This document shows, one piece after another, positions 8,054 to 17,444 of a stretch of 64,000 nt of DNA. The DNA lies in NCBI RefSeq assembly GCF_900107845.1, contig NZ_FNRM01000002.1:62001-126000 (forward strand). The letters run 5' to 3'. The stretch's first letter is position 1. Every line of letters starts with the position of its first letter. Under the pieces are notes generated by a model. The model saw only the letters and a list, made by a program, of their open reading frames with translations, was not told the DNA's origin and searched no databases. A program made the position numbers and the translations under genes. Source of the DNA: Alkalimonas amylolytica. Lineage in GTDB: Bacteria; Pseudomonadota; Gammaproteobacteria; Enterobacterales; Alteromonadaceae.

Positions 8054-8854
8054 GTGGTCGATTGGACAGATTACCTAAACAACCTGGCCAACCAATTGTG
8101 GCGTCTTAGCCCGCACTGTCGGCCTGGTGTGGACCCTGCAGAGGTCAGGCTGGTTGCCCATCGTGGAGCTTATCATAACTGCAGACAGAATGATGGCAGC
8201 ACCATTTTGGAAAATACCCTGCCGGCCTTTGACCGCTGCCTGGTGCATCAGATCTGGGGCATTGAGCTGGATATTCACCTGACCCTGGACGGTGAGCCTG
8301 TGGTGCACCATGACCCGGCCTGTGGCCGTTTATTCAACCGCCCGGATCTGGTGATAGCCGAAACCCGTTTTGATGATTTGCGCCGGGCCCTTCCCGCTAT
8401 TCCTCATTTACAGGAGGTGATTTCCCGCTATGGTAAGCAGTTGCATTTGATGATAGAAGTTAAAGAGTCGTGGCGACAACGGCCGCAGCTACCCAGCCAG
8501 CTCAAAGCCCTGCTGAATGAACTGGAGCCGGATAAACATTTCCACTTGCTCAGCCTGGAACCCGATCATCTGGAAGGCTTTCGGTTTTTGCCCCCCAGCG
8601 TGTTGATTGATGTAGCCCTTACCAACACCAGCCAAATCGTTCGTCAGAACCTTGAGCTCGGTCATGGCGCCGTGGCGGGTTCCTTTGCTCTGCTGTCTAC
8701 CCCGCTGTTGCAACAATTAAAACATGCAGGCAAACAAACCGGCACCGGCCAGGTCAATCACCCCGACATTTTGAACCGTGAAGCCAATCGGGGCGTAGAT
8801 TGGATCTTCAGTGATCAACCGCTACGCTTGCAATGCCCGCAAAAGTTCCGATAA
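8054..8854 (+). CDS. Glycerophosphodiester phosphodiesterase family protein
   Basis: The GDPD TIM barrel hydrolyses glycerophosphodiesters to glycerol 3-phosphate and an alcohol. The key residues are present in 266 residues: His36-Arg37 in VAHRGA, ENTLPAFD, Glu71/Asp73 in IELDIHLTLDG, and His85/His86 in VVHHDP. No signal peptide is visible, so this resembles cytosolic UgpQ rather than periplasmic GlpQ. It starts with GTG, preceded by AGGA about eight bases upstream. It is divergent from the dehydrogenase gene and lies just before the M17 peptidase. Confidence 0.9.
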   Translation: MVDWTDYLNNLANQLWRLSPHCRPGVDPAEVRLVAHRGAYHNCRQNDGSTILENTLPAFDRCLVHQIWGIELDIHLTLDGEPVVHHDPACGRLFNRPDLVIAETRFDDLRRALPAIPHLQEVISRYGKQLHLMIEVKESWRQRPQLPSQLKALLNELEPDKHFHLLSLEPDHLEGFRFLPPSVLIDVALTNTSQIVRQNLELGHGAVAGSFALLSTPLLQQLKHAGKQTGTGQVNHPDILNREANRGVDWIFSDQPLRLQCPQKFR

Positions 8855-8903
8855 TAGGTTTCGAAAAACAACAACATAGCTTTCAACAACAATGAGGTTC
8901 CCT

Positions 8904-10475
8904 ATGAAGACTCTGCTTGCGCTAAGTATTGGCGCTGTATTGGCCGGAAGCACCTTGCTCAGCACTTCCGTGTCGGCGGTCACACCTGCTCCCTATATTC
9001 ATACCCAGTTCTCTGTTACCGAGTCAATGCAGCAAGCTGACTTGCTGGTGGTACTGGTACCGGAAGATAGTGGCGAACTGCGGTTATCCGGCTGGGATCG
9101 TGCCAGCCGCAACCATATTAATCGCGCCATCAGCGTGGCTGCCTTTGATGGCAAAGCCGGCTCACAGTTGGAGATTGTCGCTCCTGTCGGTCTGAATTAT
9201 GGCCGCGTTCTGCTGTTAGGTGTCGGTAACCCGGCTGAGCTGACACGAGTCAAAGCTGAAGATATGGGTGCCAGTTTAAGCAGCTGGGTTAATGGCACCA
9301 AAGCCGAAACCGTGCATGTGCACAGCCAGCTGATTGCCAATGCCAGCGACAACCATCGCATTACTGCTGCGATGTCTCATGGCGTGGAGCTACGCAACTA
9401 CCGCTTTGATCGCTTTAAAAGCCAGCCAGACGAGCGGCCGGCCCAGCGTTACAGCTGGCAAGTAGCACTGGCAACCGATGCCAGAGCTCAAATTGAGCAA
9501 AAACAAGCACTGGCGCAAGGAGTGTTCACCGCCCGCGAACTTACCAACCTGCCTGGCAGCAGTGGCTACCCGGAGGCCTTTGCCAATTTCGCCAAAGCGG
9601 TGCTGGAACCAATGGGTGTAGAAGTTACCATATTAGGTCCAGAGCAAGTCAAAGCCCTTGGCATGGGGTCGTTGTATGGCGTAAGCCAGGGCAGCGATAT
9701 GAAAGCCCACTTGTTGGTCGCGCGCTGGCGCGGCAATAACGACGAAGCACCTATCGCTTTAGTGGGGAAAGGTAATACCTTCGATACCGGTGGCTATAAC
9801 CTGAAAACTCAGGCTGCTTCTATTTTGCGGATGCATACCGACAAAGCCGGTGGTGCTGCCGTAGTAGGTGCTATTCAGGCACTGGCCGGTCAAAAAGCAG
9901 AGGCCCATGTAGTGGGCGTGGTACCACTGTCCATCAATATGATTTCCGGTACTGCGCAATTGCCGGGCGATGTAGTCACCGCCGGTGATGGCAGCACCAT
10001 CGAAATTGGCAATACCGATGCGGAAGGACGGCTGATCTTAGCGGATGGTATCTGGTACGCCCGCGAGCACATTAAACCACGCGCCATTGTGGATATTGCC
10101 ACCTTAACCGGTGCCAAAGTGGGCGCTCTAGGCACCAGCTACTCAGCACTCTTTACCAAAGATCAGCAGATCGAAACCACGCTGCGTGAAGCTGGCGAAC
10201 TGGTGCAGGAGCGTGTCTGGCCTATGCCGTTGGATGGGTACGATACCATAGTGCGCAGCCGCATTGCTGATCGCATCAATACCGGCTCACCAGGAGCCCA
10301 GGCCGGGGCAATTTTCCTGCAGCATTTTGCCGGCGATATCCCCTGGGCACACATCGATATGGCGGGCGATGCCTTTAATGCCAGCGCCAGCGGCATTCAC
10401 CCGGAAGGCAGCAGTGGTTACGGTGTGCGCTTACTGACAGAGTGGGTCAAGCTGTTTCAGGCACAGCAGAATTAA
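8904..10475 (+). CDS. Exported leucyl aminopeptidase (M17 family)
   Basis: This is a dinuclear-metal aminopeptidase removing N-terminal residues. The C-terminal catalytic domain carries VGKGNTFDTGGYNLK (metal-ligand Lys and Asp), the Asp of MHTDKAGGAA, and the signature NTDAEGRLILAD at about residues 370-381. Unlike cytosolic PepA, it begins with a clear signal peptide, MKTLLALSIGAVLAGST followed by SVSA, so it should be periplasmic or secreted. ATG at 8904 has GAGG six bases upstream. The in-frame ATG at 8892 lacks a site and would lengthen the n-region. A strong terminator follows. Confidence 0.92.
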   Translation: MKTLLALSIGAVLAGSTLLSTSVSAVTPAPYIHTQFSVTESMQQADLLVVLVPEDSGELRLSGWDRASRNHINRAISVAAFDGKAGSQLEIVAPVGLNYGRVLLLGVGNPAELTRVKAEDMGASLSSWVNGTKAETVHVHSQLIANASDNHRITAAMSHGVELRNYRFDRFKSQPDERPAQRYSWQVALATDARAQIEQKQALAQGVFTARELTNLPGSSGYPEAFANFAKAVLEPMGVEVTILGPEQVKALGMGSLYGVSQGSDMKAHLLVARWRGNNDEAPIALVGKGNTFDTGGYNLKTQAASILRMHTDKAGGAAVVGAIQALAGQKAEAHVVGVVPLSINMISGTAQLPGDVVTAGDGSTIEIGNTDAEGRLILADGIWYAREHIKPRAIVDIATLTGAKVGALGTSYSALFTKDQQIETTLREAGELVQERVWPMPLDGYDTIVRSRIADRINTGSPGAQAGAIFLQHFAGDIPWAHIDMAGDAFNASASGIHPEGSSGYGVRLLTEWVKLFQAQQN

Positions 10476-10502
10476 GCGATAAATGAGCACCAGTTCTGTT
10501 GC

Positions 10503-10524
10503 AGCGGCCTTCGGGCCGCTTTTT
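10503..10524 (+). terminator. Rho-independent terminator of the M17 peptidase gene
   Basis: A perfect stem AGCGGCC / GGCCGCT with a TTCG tetraloop is followed by TTTTT. It is a textbook terminator 28 bases after the stop. Confidence 0.93.
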
Positions 10525-10557
10525 CGTGGGAAGGTTTCTCACGCCAGAGATGGGTGA

Positions 10558-11892
10558 TCATTCCACCTGATCCTGCCAGGCTTCGGCCACTGCACTGCCC
10601 CGGCTTTCATTCAGCGGCAGCACCGCCACTATCGCCAATGCAAACAACAGCAAACAAAAGATAATGGCATCGGCCAGGCCAAAGGCCCACTGCATCACCC
10701 CAAGCCCCACCATGCCAAATACTGCAGCCAGCTTGGTGGTCATGCTCCAGAAACCGAAAAACTCTGCGGCTTTCACATTGGGCGTTAACACCCCCACCAA
10801 AGCCCGGGCCGCCGATTGCGAGGCCCCTAAACTGGCCCCGGCCAGCACCCCGGCAAACAAAAACACGTACTGCGCCTGCCAATTCACATCGAACCAGGCA
10901 TGGCTGAGTGCGGTTAACCCCGGCGTTTGCCAAATGGCCAAAATTGCCAGCAGCCACAGCAGCAGCGTTAGCATGTAGGTGGTACGGGCGCCGATGGCGC
11001 TTTGCAAAAAGCCAAAGCCAACGGCACCAAGCGCCGCGGTAATCTGCACCGTGACAAACATCAGCACCCGCACCTGTTCATCCCAGCCAATCACCTGAGC
11101 GCCGTAGATAAAAGAAAAAGCAATGATGATGTAAATGCCGGCCATAGCAAAGAATACCGAAATCAGCAAAATTCGCAGATCACGAAATTGCGGCAGATGC
11201 TGCCAGGTCTGTTTTAACCGCTTAAGCCCGGCCGTCACCAGCTTCTGCCCGGCAGGCAAAGCTCGCTTTTGGCCCCGCTCGCGCACAAACACGAAGGTTG
11301 GAATAGCCGCCAGTAAAAAGAAAGCCGCGGCAAAAGGCCCGACCAAACGAATGGTATCGTAGTTCTCCAGCGAGACTTCGCCCAAAAAGTACAGGGTAAA
11401 AGCAGTCGCCAGCAAGCCCCCAATATAGCCCAGGCTCCACCCCAGGCCAGAGATCCAGCCAAGCGCCTTGCGTGGTCCCAGATCGGTTAAAAAGCTGGCA
11501 ATAAAGCCCTCGCCAATGGCGTAGGCAAAGTTCGACACAATGATCAGCAGCATGGCCGGTACAATCCAACCCGGCTCCACCAGGTACAACAGTGCCGTCG
11601 CACCAACGGTTAACAGGTAACTGGCGAACAAAAAGCGCTTACGGCTGGCGGAAAAATCCATCACAGCGCCGCAAATCGGGTTTGCCACCACCACCAGCAA
11701 ATAGCTGATGGCCAGCGACAGGCTCCACAGCAAGTTGCCGGTACGGTAATCCGGGCTGTCCCCCACCACAATGCGGGTAAAGAGATCACCGTAAATGACG
11801 GTGATAATCAGCAAGGTATAGGCCTGATTGGCGAAATCAAACATCGCCCAGCCAAAGATTTCCCGTTTTGGAGCCAGCTTTGTTGGCGTCAT
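10558..11892 (-). CDS. MFS transporter, UMF1/Atg22-like family
   Basis: This 444-residue inner-membrane protein has about twelve hydrophobic helices. The N-terminus FGWAMFDFANQAYTLLIITV is the diagnostic first helix of the UMF1 family, which is related to fungal vacuolar Atg22 amino-acid effluxers. Loop motifs DFSASRKRFLF and FLTDLGPRKALGWISG fit MFS loops 2-3 and 4-5. The substrate is unknown in bacteria; amino-acid efflux is the family guess. The gene is single, convergent with the peptidase gene. Confidence 0.88.
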   Translation of the reverse strand: MTPTKLAPKREIFGWAMFDFANQAYTLLIITVIYGDLFTRIVVGDSPDYRTGNLLWSLSLAISYLLVVVANPICGAVMDFSASRKRFLFASYLLTVGATALLYLVEPGWIVPAMLLIIVSNFAYAIGEGFIASFLTDLGPRKALGWISGLGWSLGYIGGLLATAFTLYFLGEVSLENYDTIRLVGPFAAAFFLLAAIPTFVFVRERGQKRALPAGQKLVTAGLKRLKQTWQHLPQFRDLRILLISVFFAMAGIYIIIAFSFIYGAQVIGWDEQVRVLMFVTVQITAALGAVGFGFLQSAIGARTTYMLTLLLWLLAILAIWQTPGLTALSHAWFDVNWQAQYVFLFAGVLAGASLGASQSAARALVGVLTPNVKAAEFFGFWSMTTKLAAVFGMVGLGVMQWAFGLADAIIFCLLLFALAIVAVLPLNESRGSAVAEAWQDQVE

Positions 11893-12186
11893 AACACACT
11901 CAAATCAAGTCTTTTTATCACTCTAGCATGAAAATCACCTGAGGCTGCAAGCAGCAGCTTTTTCTGAAAGACAAATCCATTCAAGTGTTTTATAGCAGTG
12001 CAACCAACCAATATTTCGAAACCTACAAAACTGAGTTATTGTTTGATCGAGCGGCCTAAATAAACACTCGGGAAAATCGAGTTTTTTTTTAGGCATGCTA
12101 CACTGATAAAACGCTAAGCAAGCGAATGAATTGGTTTAATCCGCCTTGTACTCAGATAAGGTCAGTTGTAGGAAAAGTCATAGACA
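11893..12186. other. Upstream region of the barrel/c-di-GMP operon
   Basis: 294 bases divide the UMF1 gene from the barrel gene. A small hairpin ACTCG-N7-CGAGT at 12066-12082 is followed by nine T (to 12090) and may act as an attenuator or a weak terminator. A TGC-TACACT extended -10 element lies at 12096-12104, about 80 bases before the first gene. No c-di-GMP riboswitch motif is visible. Confidence 0.35.
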
Positions 12187-13455
12187 ATGCCAATAATCAA
12201 ATTGATAGCCGCCGCCATACTAGTTTTACTCAGCAACTCTGCATTAACGGAGTCAAGCGCTAGAGTGTCTGGTTTTGGTACCCTGGGAGTGGCCGTGACC
12301 GACTCGAACGAGTTTGGCTATCGTGCCGACTTTTCAAGTTCGGGTGGTGTATTTTCTGGTCAGATTGATGTTGCTGAATCCAGTAACATAGGGCTGCAAT
12401 TCGACCTAATAATGCACTCGGGCCTGGACGCTGTAGTACAGGTTATTTACCGTAACCAAGACGACATTACCTTGGATTCGGTACTTACTATGGCATTTGT
12501 CCGCTACAGCCCAAATCCGAACTGGTCATTCCGGGGTGGGCGTATCGCTCTTGATTTATTTTTGTTAACAGAGTTTCGTGATATTGGCTTTGCTCACCCC
12601 TGGGCGCATGTGCCAGCTGAAATTTACGGCGTTATTCCACATCGTAACATCGATGGGCTTGATGCGACCTACACGCGGCGCATCGGTACGGGTACTTTCT
12701 CCGGCAAACTATTTTACGGGCAGAGTGAGGCCAGCGTCAGTGGCTTTGGTTTACCCGAGGCGGAGCCTGTGAAGTTTAGTGATGTTGTCGGTATTGCTTT
12801 GGATTACAAGACCATGGGCTGGGATATTTCACTGAATCATAGTCAGGTCACTTTCGATTCTGAGTTGATAACCCCATTGGTCAATGCGATTAAGCAACTC
12901 AATGCACAAGTCCCAGGTTTTAACCATATTTGGCCGAACGCTGAAAGCCTGGCCAATGGCATGGAGATTAACAATACCAAAGGCACTTATACTTCTGTAG
13001 GTGGGCAGTACTATCTGCCAAAGATGACGTTTATTACTGAGCTGGCACGGATCAGTGCCGAGAGCCTATCTGTGCCAAATGTAGTAGGCGGCTATCTTAG
13101 CGGTATTTATCATGCTAACGAGCATAATTTGTTCGCGACTTTTGCCTTTAGCCGAAGCGATCAGTTAGCGGATGACGACGTGGATCTACAATTATTGCAG
13201 CAGATTCCGAGTGGGCTGGAAATATACCATAACACGCAAATGTCACTTGGCTTTTATAGCGTGAATCAGCAAACATTTTCGTTAGGCTGGCGCTGGGATT
13301 TCACCGAAAATATGTCTTTTAAATTGCAGTGGGATCATACCCGTATTGGCAGTGGTGGCAGTACTCTCTGGCAACCGTCCGAAATGCTTGGCAACCTCGA
13401 CAGACCAACTGGGCGTGTGAATGCCTTATTTTCCAATGTGAGCTTTGCATTCTGA
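12187..13455 (+). CDS. Porin-like outer-membrane beta-barrel protein
   Basis: A signal peptide (about residues 1-21, LIAAAILVLLSNSALT) precedes 400 residues of alternating amphipathic segments, ending in FSNVSFAF with the terminal Phe required for barrel insertion. Repeated glycine/aromatic strands such as SFRGGRIALDLF and FSLGWRWDF fit a 16- to 18-strand porin. I do not recognise a named family. It is the first gene of an operon: its TGA overlaps the next ATG by one base, and two c-di-GMP enzymes follow. A role as the outer-membrane partner or ligand entry for the downstream periplasmic protein is inferred from this context. Confidence 0.8.
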   Translation: MPIIKLIAAAILVLLSNSALTESSARVSGFGTLGVAVTDSNEFGYRADFSSSGGVFSGQIDVAESSNIGLQFDLIMHSGLDAVVQVIYRNQDDITLDSVLTMAFVRYSPNPNWSFRGGRIALDLFLLTEFRDIGFAHPWAHVPAEIYGVIPHRNIDGLDATYTRRIGTGTFSGKLFYGQSEASVSGFGLPEAEPVKFSDVVGIALDYKTMGWDISLNHSQVTFDSELITPLVNAIKQLNAQVPGFNHIWPNAESLANGMEINNTKGTYTSVGGQYYLPKMTFITELARISAESLSVPNVVGGYLSGIYHANEHNLFATFAFSRSDQLADDDVDLQLLQQIPSGLEIYHNTQMSLGFYSVNQQTFSLGWRWDFTENMSFKLQWDHTRIGSGGSTLWQPSEMLGNLDRPTGRVNALFSNVSFAF

Positions 13456-13895
13456 TGAACGGCACAATAGTACTCAAAATGTTGCTGCTGGTTGGAGCTT
13501 TAAACACAGTCAGCTTAGCTAGTACTGCCGACCAACTGGTCGTGGTGGTACATAAAGATAACCCGATCAACGAGCTGACCCGCTCACAGCTAATTGATCT
13601 GTATATGGGGAAATACGTCGCCTTCCCTGATGGCCGAAGAGCACAACCAATCGACATTGACAACGATAGCAAGCTTAAAGAACAGTTCTATCTTGAGCTG
13701 GTTGGTATGCCGTTAAACCGGGTGAATGCTTACTGGTCAAGAGTTCGATTTTCAGGAAATGCGCGGCCACCAATTCAACAAGGTAATCAACAAGCCGCAT
13801 TGCAGTTTCTGGCGACAACAGATTCAGCTATTACCTATATCTTTGCTTCCAATATTACAGACGATGTGAAAGTGGTTTATCAGTTTGATGAATAA
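13455..13895 (+). CDS. Small periplasmic PstS-like (phosphate-binding-fold) protein
   Basis: The 146-residue protein has a signal-like N-terminus (MNGTIVLKMLLLVGALNTVSLAS). It continues with DQLVVVVHKDNPINELTRSQLIDLYMGKY, the start of the short PstS-like substrate-binding domain, and AITYIFASNITDDVKVVY at the end. It is about half a true PstS and has no ABC transporter genes nearby, so a sensing rather than uptake role is likely. The open frame extends upstream to 13329, but the ATG at 13455 overlaps the barrel stop as TGATG. It overlaps the next gene by eight bases. Ligand unknown; phosphate is only the family precedent. Confidence 0.82.
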   Translation: MNGTIVLKMLLLVGALNTVSLASTADQLVVVVHKDNPINELTRSQLIDLYMGKYVAFPDGRRAQPIDIDNDSKLKEQFYLELVGMPLNRVNAYWSRVRFSGNARPPIQQGNQQAALQFLATTDSAITYIFASNITDDVKVVYQFDE

Positions 13896-15483
13896 AAGTG
13901 GATTATTAGTCCGTTTAGCTGTGGTCATTGGCTTTGCTTCTATAGCCATTGGCTTTTTATCGACCCAACTTTTTTACCGGCTCACCGTCAATCAGGAAGT
14001 GACCATAGCTCACCAGAGTATTGAAAGTTTATATAAAACGATTGAGGCAACCGCCGCAACGGCAGCGTACCTGGCGGAGCAAGATTTAGCCCAGGAAGTT
14101 GTGGATGGTCTCTCCACAAATGGTGTAGTGTTGAATGTCAGCATGATATTTGAAGGCTCCGACACCAGGCTAACTGCCAATGAACATGCCTTCAATAGCC
14201 CGGTTGTCTTTCCGATAAAGTCTTTGTTTGAACCAGATAAATTTGTCGGGCAATTATTGATAGAGCCGAATATTGAGTTTATTGAAACCCGTGCCCGCCA
14301 ATTGGCGGCCGAAAACTCTAAAGCAATGGCTTTACAGGCGATGGTGGTTACTTTTGTTGCTATCTTTGTCGCTTCTTTCTTAATCACCAGGCCAATGATC
14401 AAGATAGCACGAGCACTGCACGAAACGACACCCGGCGATGGCAGCAGATTAGTGATCCCTGAGTTTCATGATAACAGTGAGCTTGGACTCTTGGTACGCG
14501 ATGTCAACAAGTTGCTTGATAAGACCGAAGATCAGTTTAATCAGGAACGAAAACTGCGTGAAGAAATAGAAGCGTTGGAAAAGCGTTTTCGCATGTTGTT
14601 CGAAAATTCATTATCACCCATCATTCTTATGGAGCCGTCCGGCAATATTCTGTTGTTTAACTCTGCCTTTGGAAAAACGCTGGATAAACTCGGTTTGCAG
14701 CTTAAAAAAAGTTATGGTTCTTTACTTGCCGAGTTATTCGATGAACCCGGTCAGCTTGACGAGGTGGTAAAAACGGCGTTCGAGAATGACGAGATTGCAA
14801 CAGGAGAATTTAAACTAAAACCACATGCTGACAATGACTCACTTTGGGTACAAGTGGTTATAACGTCTATTGTTAGTGACGATATGCGGGAATACTACCA
14901 AGTCACTCTGCACGATATCTCAAAGCGTAAACGCGATTTGGATCTTCTAGCCTATCAGGCTGACTTTGACAAACTCACCAAATTGCATAATCGGCAGGGG
15001 TTGGAAAAGCAGCTTACTACTCTGATGGTGCCTGATAACCGGTTCGCACTGGTATTGATCGATTTAAACAAATTTAAGCAAGTAAACGATATATACGGCC
15101 ATAAAGCCGGGGATGAAATTTTAATTTTTGTTGCTGACAGGATTAAGAAAACAATAAGGCCAACAGATTTCGGTGGGCGCTGGGGGGGCGACGAGTTTGT
15201 CTTGCTTTTGAAAGACGTGGATAAGGTACAAACACGTCAGTTGGTTGAGCAGCTGGTCAAAAGAATAGCAAAACCCTACTATCTTCCCAGCTTTGAAACC
15301 AATGTGGTGGTTGGCGCTAGTTGCGGTGTGGCATTTTATCCAGAACATAGCAATGAGTTGCAGACCCTGTTGCATTTAGCGGATCAAGCGATGTATCAAG
15401 CTAAAGAAGTGAAAGACAGCCAGCCCGATCAATTTCTGCAGTTCGCGCCCCTACCTGGCAACCCTGAGTGTTCACATGCTTAA
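13888..15483 (+). CDS. Membrane diguanylate cyclase with HAMP, PAS and GGDEF domains
   Basis: This makes c-di-GMP from two GTP. In 531 residues there is TM1 (about 6-28), a roughly 120-residue periplasmic sensor, TM2 (about 150-170) with a HAMP-like linker, a PAS domain (about 230-350) and a GGDEF domain. The active site is intact (WGGDEF, GGDEF at 433-437), and the inhibitory I-site RPTD sits exactly five residues upstream (424-427), predicting product feedback. I start at ATG 13888; a TTG three bases earlier is open. It overlaps both neighbours by eight bases. The periplasmic sensor is the natural partner of the upstream PstS-like protein. Confidence 0.93.
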   Translation: MNKSGLLVRLAVVIGFASIAIGFLSTQLFYRLTVNQEVTIAHQSIESLYKTIEATAATAAYLAEQDLAQEVVDGLSTNGVVLNVSMIFEGSDTRLTANEHAFNSPVVFPIKSLFEPDKFVGQLLIEPNIEFIETRARQLAAENSKAMALQAMVVTFVAIFVASFLITRPMIKIARALHETTPGDGSRLVIPEFHDNSELGLLVRDVNKLLDKTEDQFNQERKLREEIEALEKRFRMLFENSLSPIILMEPSGNILLFNSAFGKTLDKLGLQLKKSYGSLLAELFDEPGQLDEVVKTAFENDEIATGEFKLKPHADNDSLWVQVVITSIVSDDMREYYQVTLHDISKRKRDLDLLAYQADFDKLTKLHNRQGLEKQLTTLMVPDNRFALVLIDLNKFKQVNDIYGHKAGDEILIFVADRIKKTIRPTDFGGRWGGDEFVLLLKDVDKVQTRQLVEQLVKRIAKPYYLPSFETNVVVGASCGVAFYPEHSNELQTLLHLADQAMYQAKEVKDSQPDQFLQFAPLPGNPECSHA

Positions 15484-17380
15484 GCCCCCATCCTCTTTCA
15501 AGCAAATCGCCGCCACGGTGTTGTTATTTCAGGACATGAAATCACGGGTTGCGCAGGTAAGAGCCGTCATTGGTGTTTTTATCATTCTTTTTTTGTTTAT
15601 ATCGATCAGCGATCTACTGCACAGTAACGGTGAGTGGATCATCGAGAGTTTGGCGATTATTGGGTTGCTGCTGGGTTTGACCTGGCTGCTTAATGGCGAC
15701 ACCAGCAATATTGTTGCCGGCATGGTGCTGTGGACTGTGGCCATCTTTGCGCTATCCAAAGCGTTTTATTACGATGGTTTGTACGATACGTCACTATTGC
15801 TATACCCCTTCGTACTCATTTTTGCAGTATTTTTCGGTAGCTGGGCTATGGTTTTGCCATTAACCCTATTTATGTTCTTAAGCTTTTTTGGCTTAGCTTA
15901 TGCGGTGACTACTGAATTAGTTGTCAGTAATGTCAGCACTCACTATTCGGTATGGGCAAAAGCCATCGACATGGCGGCAATCATAGCAGTCTATGGCTTA
16001 GGTATCGTTGTTATCACTCGATTTATGAAGGGCCTAATTGCAAAACTGTCCAGACAAAAAGCGCTGGACCAAGCTGCTCGTAAAGAGTCTGAACGGCGTA
16101 TGTTGTATGACGATTTAACCGGTTTGCCTAATAATCAGAAATGCAAAGCAGATCTAAACTTGCACCTGTCCAATAGCCGAAAAAACGGCAGCATTCTCAG
16201 CTTTATCACTTTACACATGAATGACTTTAACTGGATCAATGCCACTCTTGGTCATGATTTTGGTAGTGAGTTATTGGTCCAGCTTACCAGGCGCTTTCTA
16301 AAGCTAGAAGATGATAGCACTTTCGTTTATCGTACCGGTGGTGCTGAGTTTACCTTTATAAAACAAGTGCGCGACTTTGCTGCGTTAAACGACTTTTGTC
16401 ATCAGGCCATTCGAACAACGACACTGCCTTTATCACTCAGCGATTATGATTACGATGTGGGTTGTTGGCTTGGCGCAGCAGTAGCTCCTTTTGATGGCAA
16501 TGATTTTGTTGAGTTGTATAAAAAAGCTCAGTTCGCCGTATATAAAGCAAAAGAAACAGAACTGAATTCTTATCAGTTCTATGAACGACAAATGGAAGAG
16601 TCAACCTCACAGCGTTTGGCGATGGTAAAAGAGCTTAAGCACGCTATTGAGCATAATGAATTCGAGCTCTATTACCAGCCGAAAGTTGAGCTGGCTTCAA
16701 ATTTATTTGTAGGTGCTGAGGCACTGATTCGGTGGAATAAAAATGGTGCCATTATTCCTCCAAATACGTTCATTCCGGTTGCAGAGCATTCAGGTTTGAT
16801 TGTGGAAATTGGCAAATGGGCTATCGAGACCGCTTGCGCTGAATGCGCAAAGTGGCACCAGCTTGGATTCGCACGGATGACGGTTGCCGTGAATTTGTCT
16901 CCGGTACAGTTCAAACGGGGTAACTTACCCAACCACGTATTTAGAGCGCTGCAAAAACATCAGTTGGATGCAAGCATGCTTGAGTTGGAGATTACAGAGT
17001 CTTTGTTCATCGAGGACGCAGTGCATGTGAAACAGCAGATTCATACCATGGCTCAAAAAGGAGTCAATTTTGCGATTGATGACTTTGGCACTGGGTACTC
17101 AAACTTGAATTATCTGGCTAATTTTAATGCATCGACACTTAAAATTGACATGTCTTTTGTGCGAAATATGCTATCCAACCCGCAGCAACAACACATAGTC
17201 AACGCCATTATCAAAATGAGCAGTGCCATGGGGCTGGTAAACGTTGCAGAAGGCATTGAGGATGCAGAAACAGCTGCAGAACTCAAGACGCAAGGTTGTG
17301 CATATGGCCAAGGCTATTTCTGGGCTCCGCCACTGCCATGCGCTGAGTTCCTCAGTCGTTTACAGCAACAGTCCGCCTAA
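15476..17380 (+). CDS. Membrane c-di-GMP phosphodiesterase with degenerate GGDEF and intact EAL domain
   Basis: The 634-residue protein starts with five to six membrane helices (about 20-190), followed by a GGDEF domain whose signature has decayed to GGAEF (288-292), so cyclase activity is doubtful. The EAL domain looks active: ELYYQPK, GAEALIRW (EAL at 415-417), NLSPVQF, ITESLF, DDFGTGYSNL, LKIDMSFV, AEGIE and YGQGYFWAPPLP. It should hydrolyse c-di-GMP to pGpG, with the degenerate domain possibly sensing GTP as in related enzymes. The ATG overlaps the cyclase stop by eight bases, pairing synthesis and breakdown in one transcript. Confidence 0.93.
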   Translation: MLKPPSSFKQIAATVLLFQDMKSRVAQVRAVIGVFIILFLFISISDLLHSNGEWIIESLAIIGLLLGLTWLLNGDTSNIVAGMVLWTVAIFALSKAFYYDGLYDTSLLLYPFVLIFAVFFGSWAMVLPLTLFMFLSFFGLAYAVTTELVVSNVSTHYSVWAKAIDMAAIIAVYGLGIVVITRFMKGLIAKLSRQKALDQAARKESERRMLYDDLTGLPNNQKCKADLNLHLSNSRKNGSILSFITLHMNDFNWINATLGHDFGSELLVQLTRRFLKLEDDSTFVYRTGGAEFTFIKQVRDFAALNDFCHQAIRTTTLPLSLSDYDYDVGCWLGAAVAPFDGNDFVELYKKAQFAVYKAKETELNSYQFYERQMEESTSQRLAMVKELKHAIEHNEFELYYQPKVELASNLFVGAEALIRWNKNGAIIPPNTFIPVAEHSGLIVEIGKWAIETACAECAKWHQLGFARMTVAVNLSPVQFKRGNLPNHVFRALQKHQLDASMLELEITESLFIEDAVHVKQQIHTMAQKGVNFAIDDFGTGYSNLNYLANFNASTLKIDMSFVRNMLSNPQQQHIVNAIIKMSSAMGLVNVAEGIEDAETAAELKTQGCAYGQGYFWAPPLPCAEFLSRLQQQSA

Positions 17381-17444
17381 ACTAATAGCTTATTGCTGGC
17401 TCTACAACAGATTGTCGTCATACTAATCCGGTGCCAGCTGTGGT

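Noticed and set aside
11893-12186. c-di-GMP riboswitch controlling the barrel/cyclase operon
   Set aside because: None of the conserved GEMM-I or GEMM-II bases and no receptor-like helices are visible; only a small hairpin with a T-run is present.
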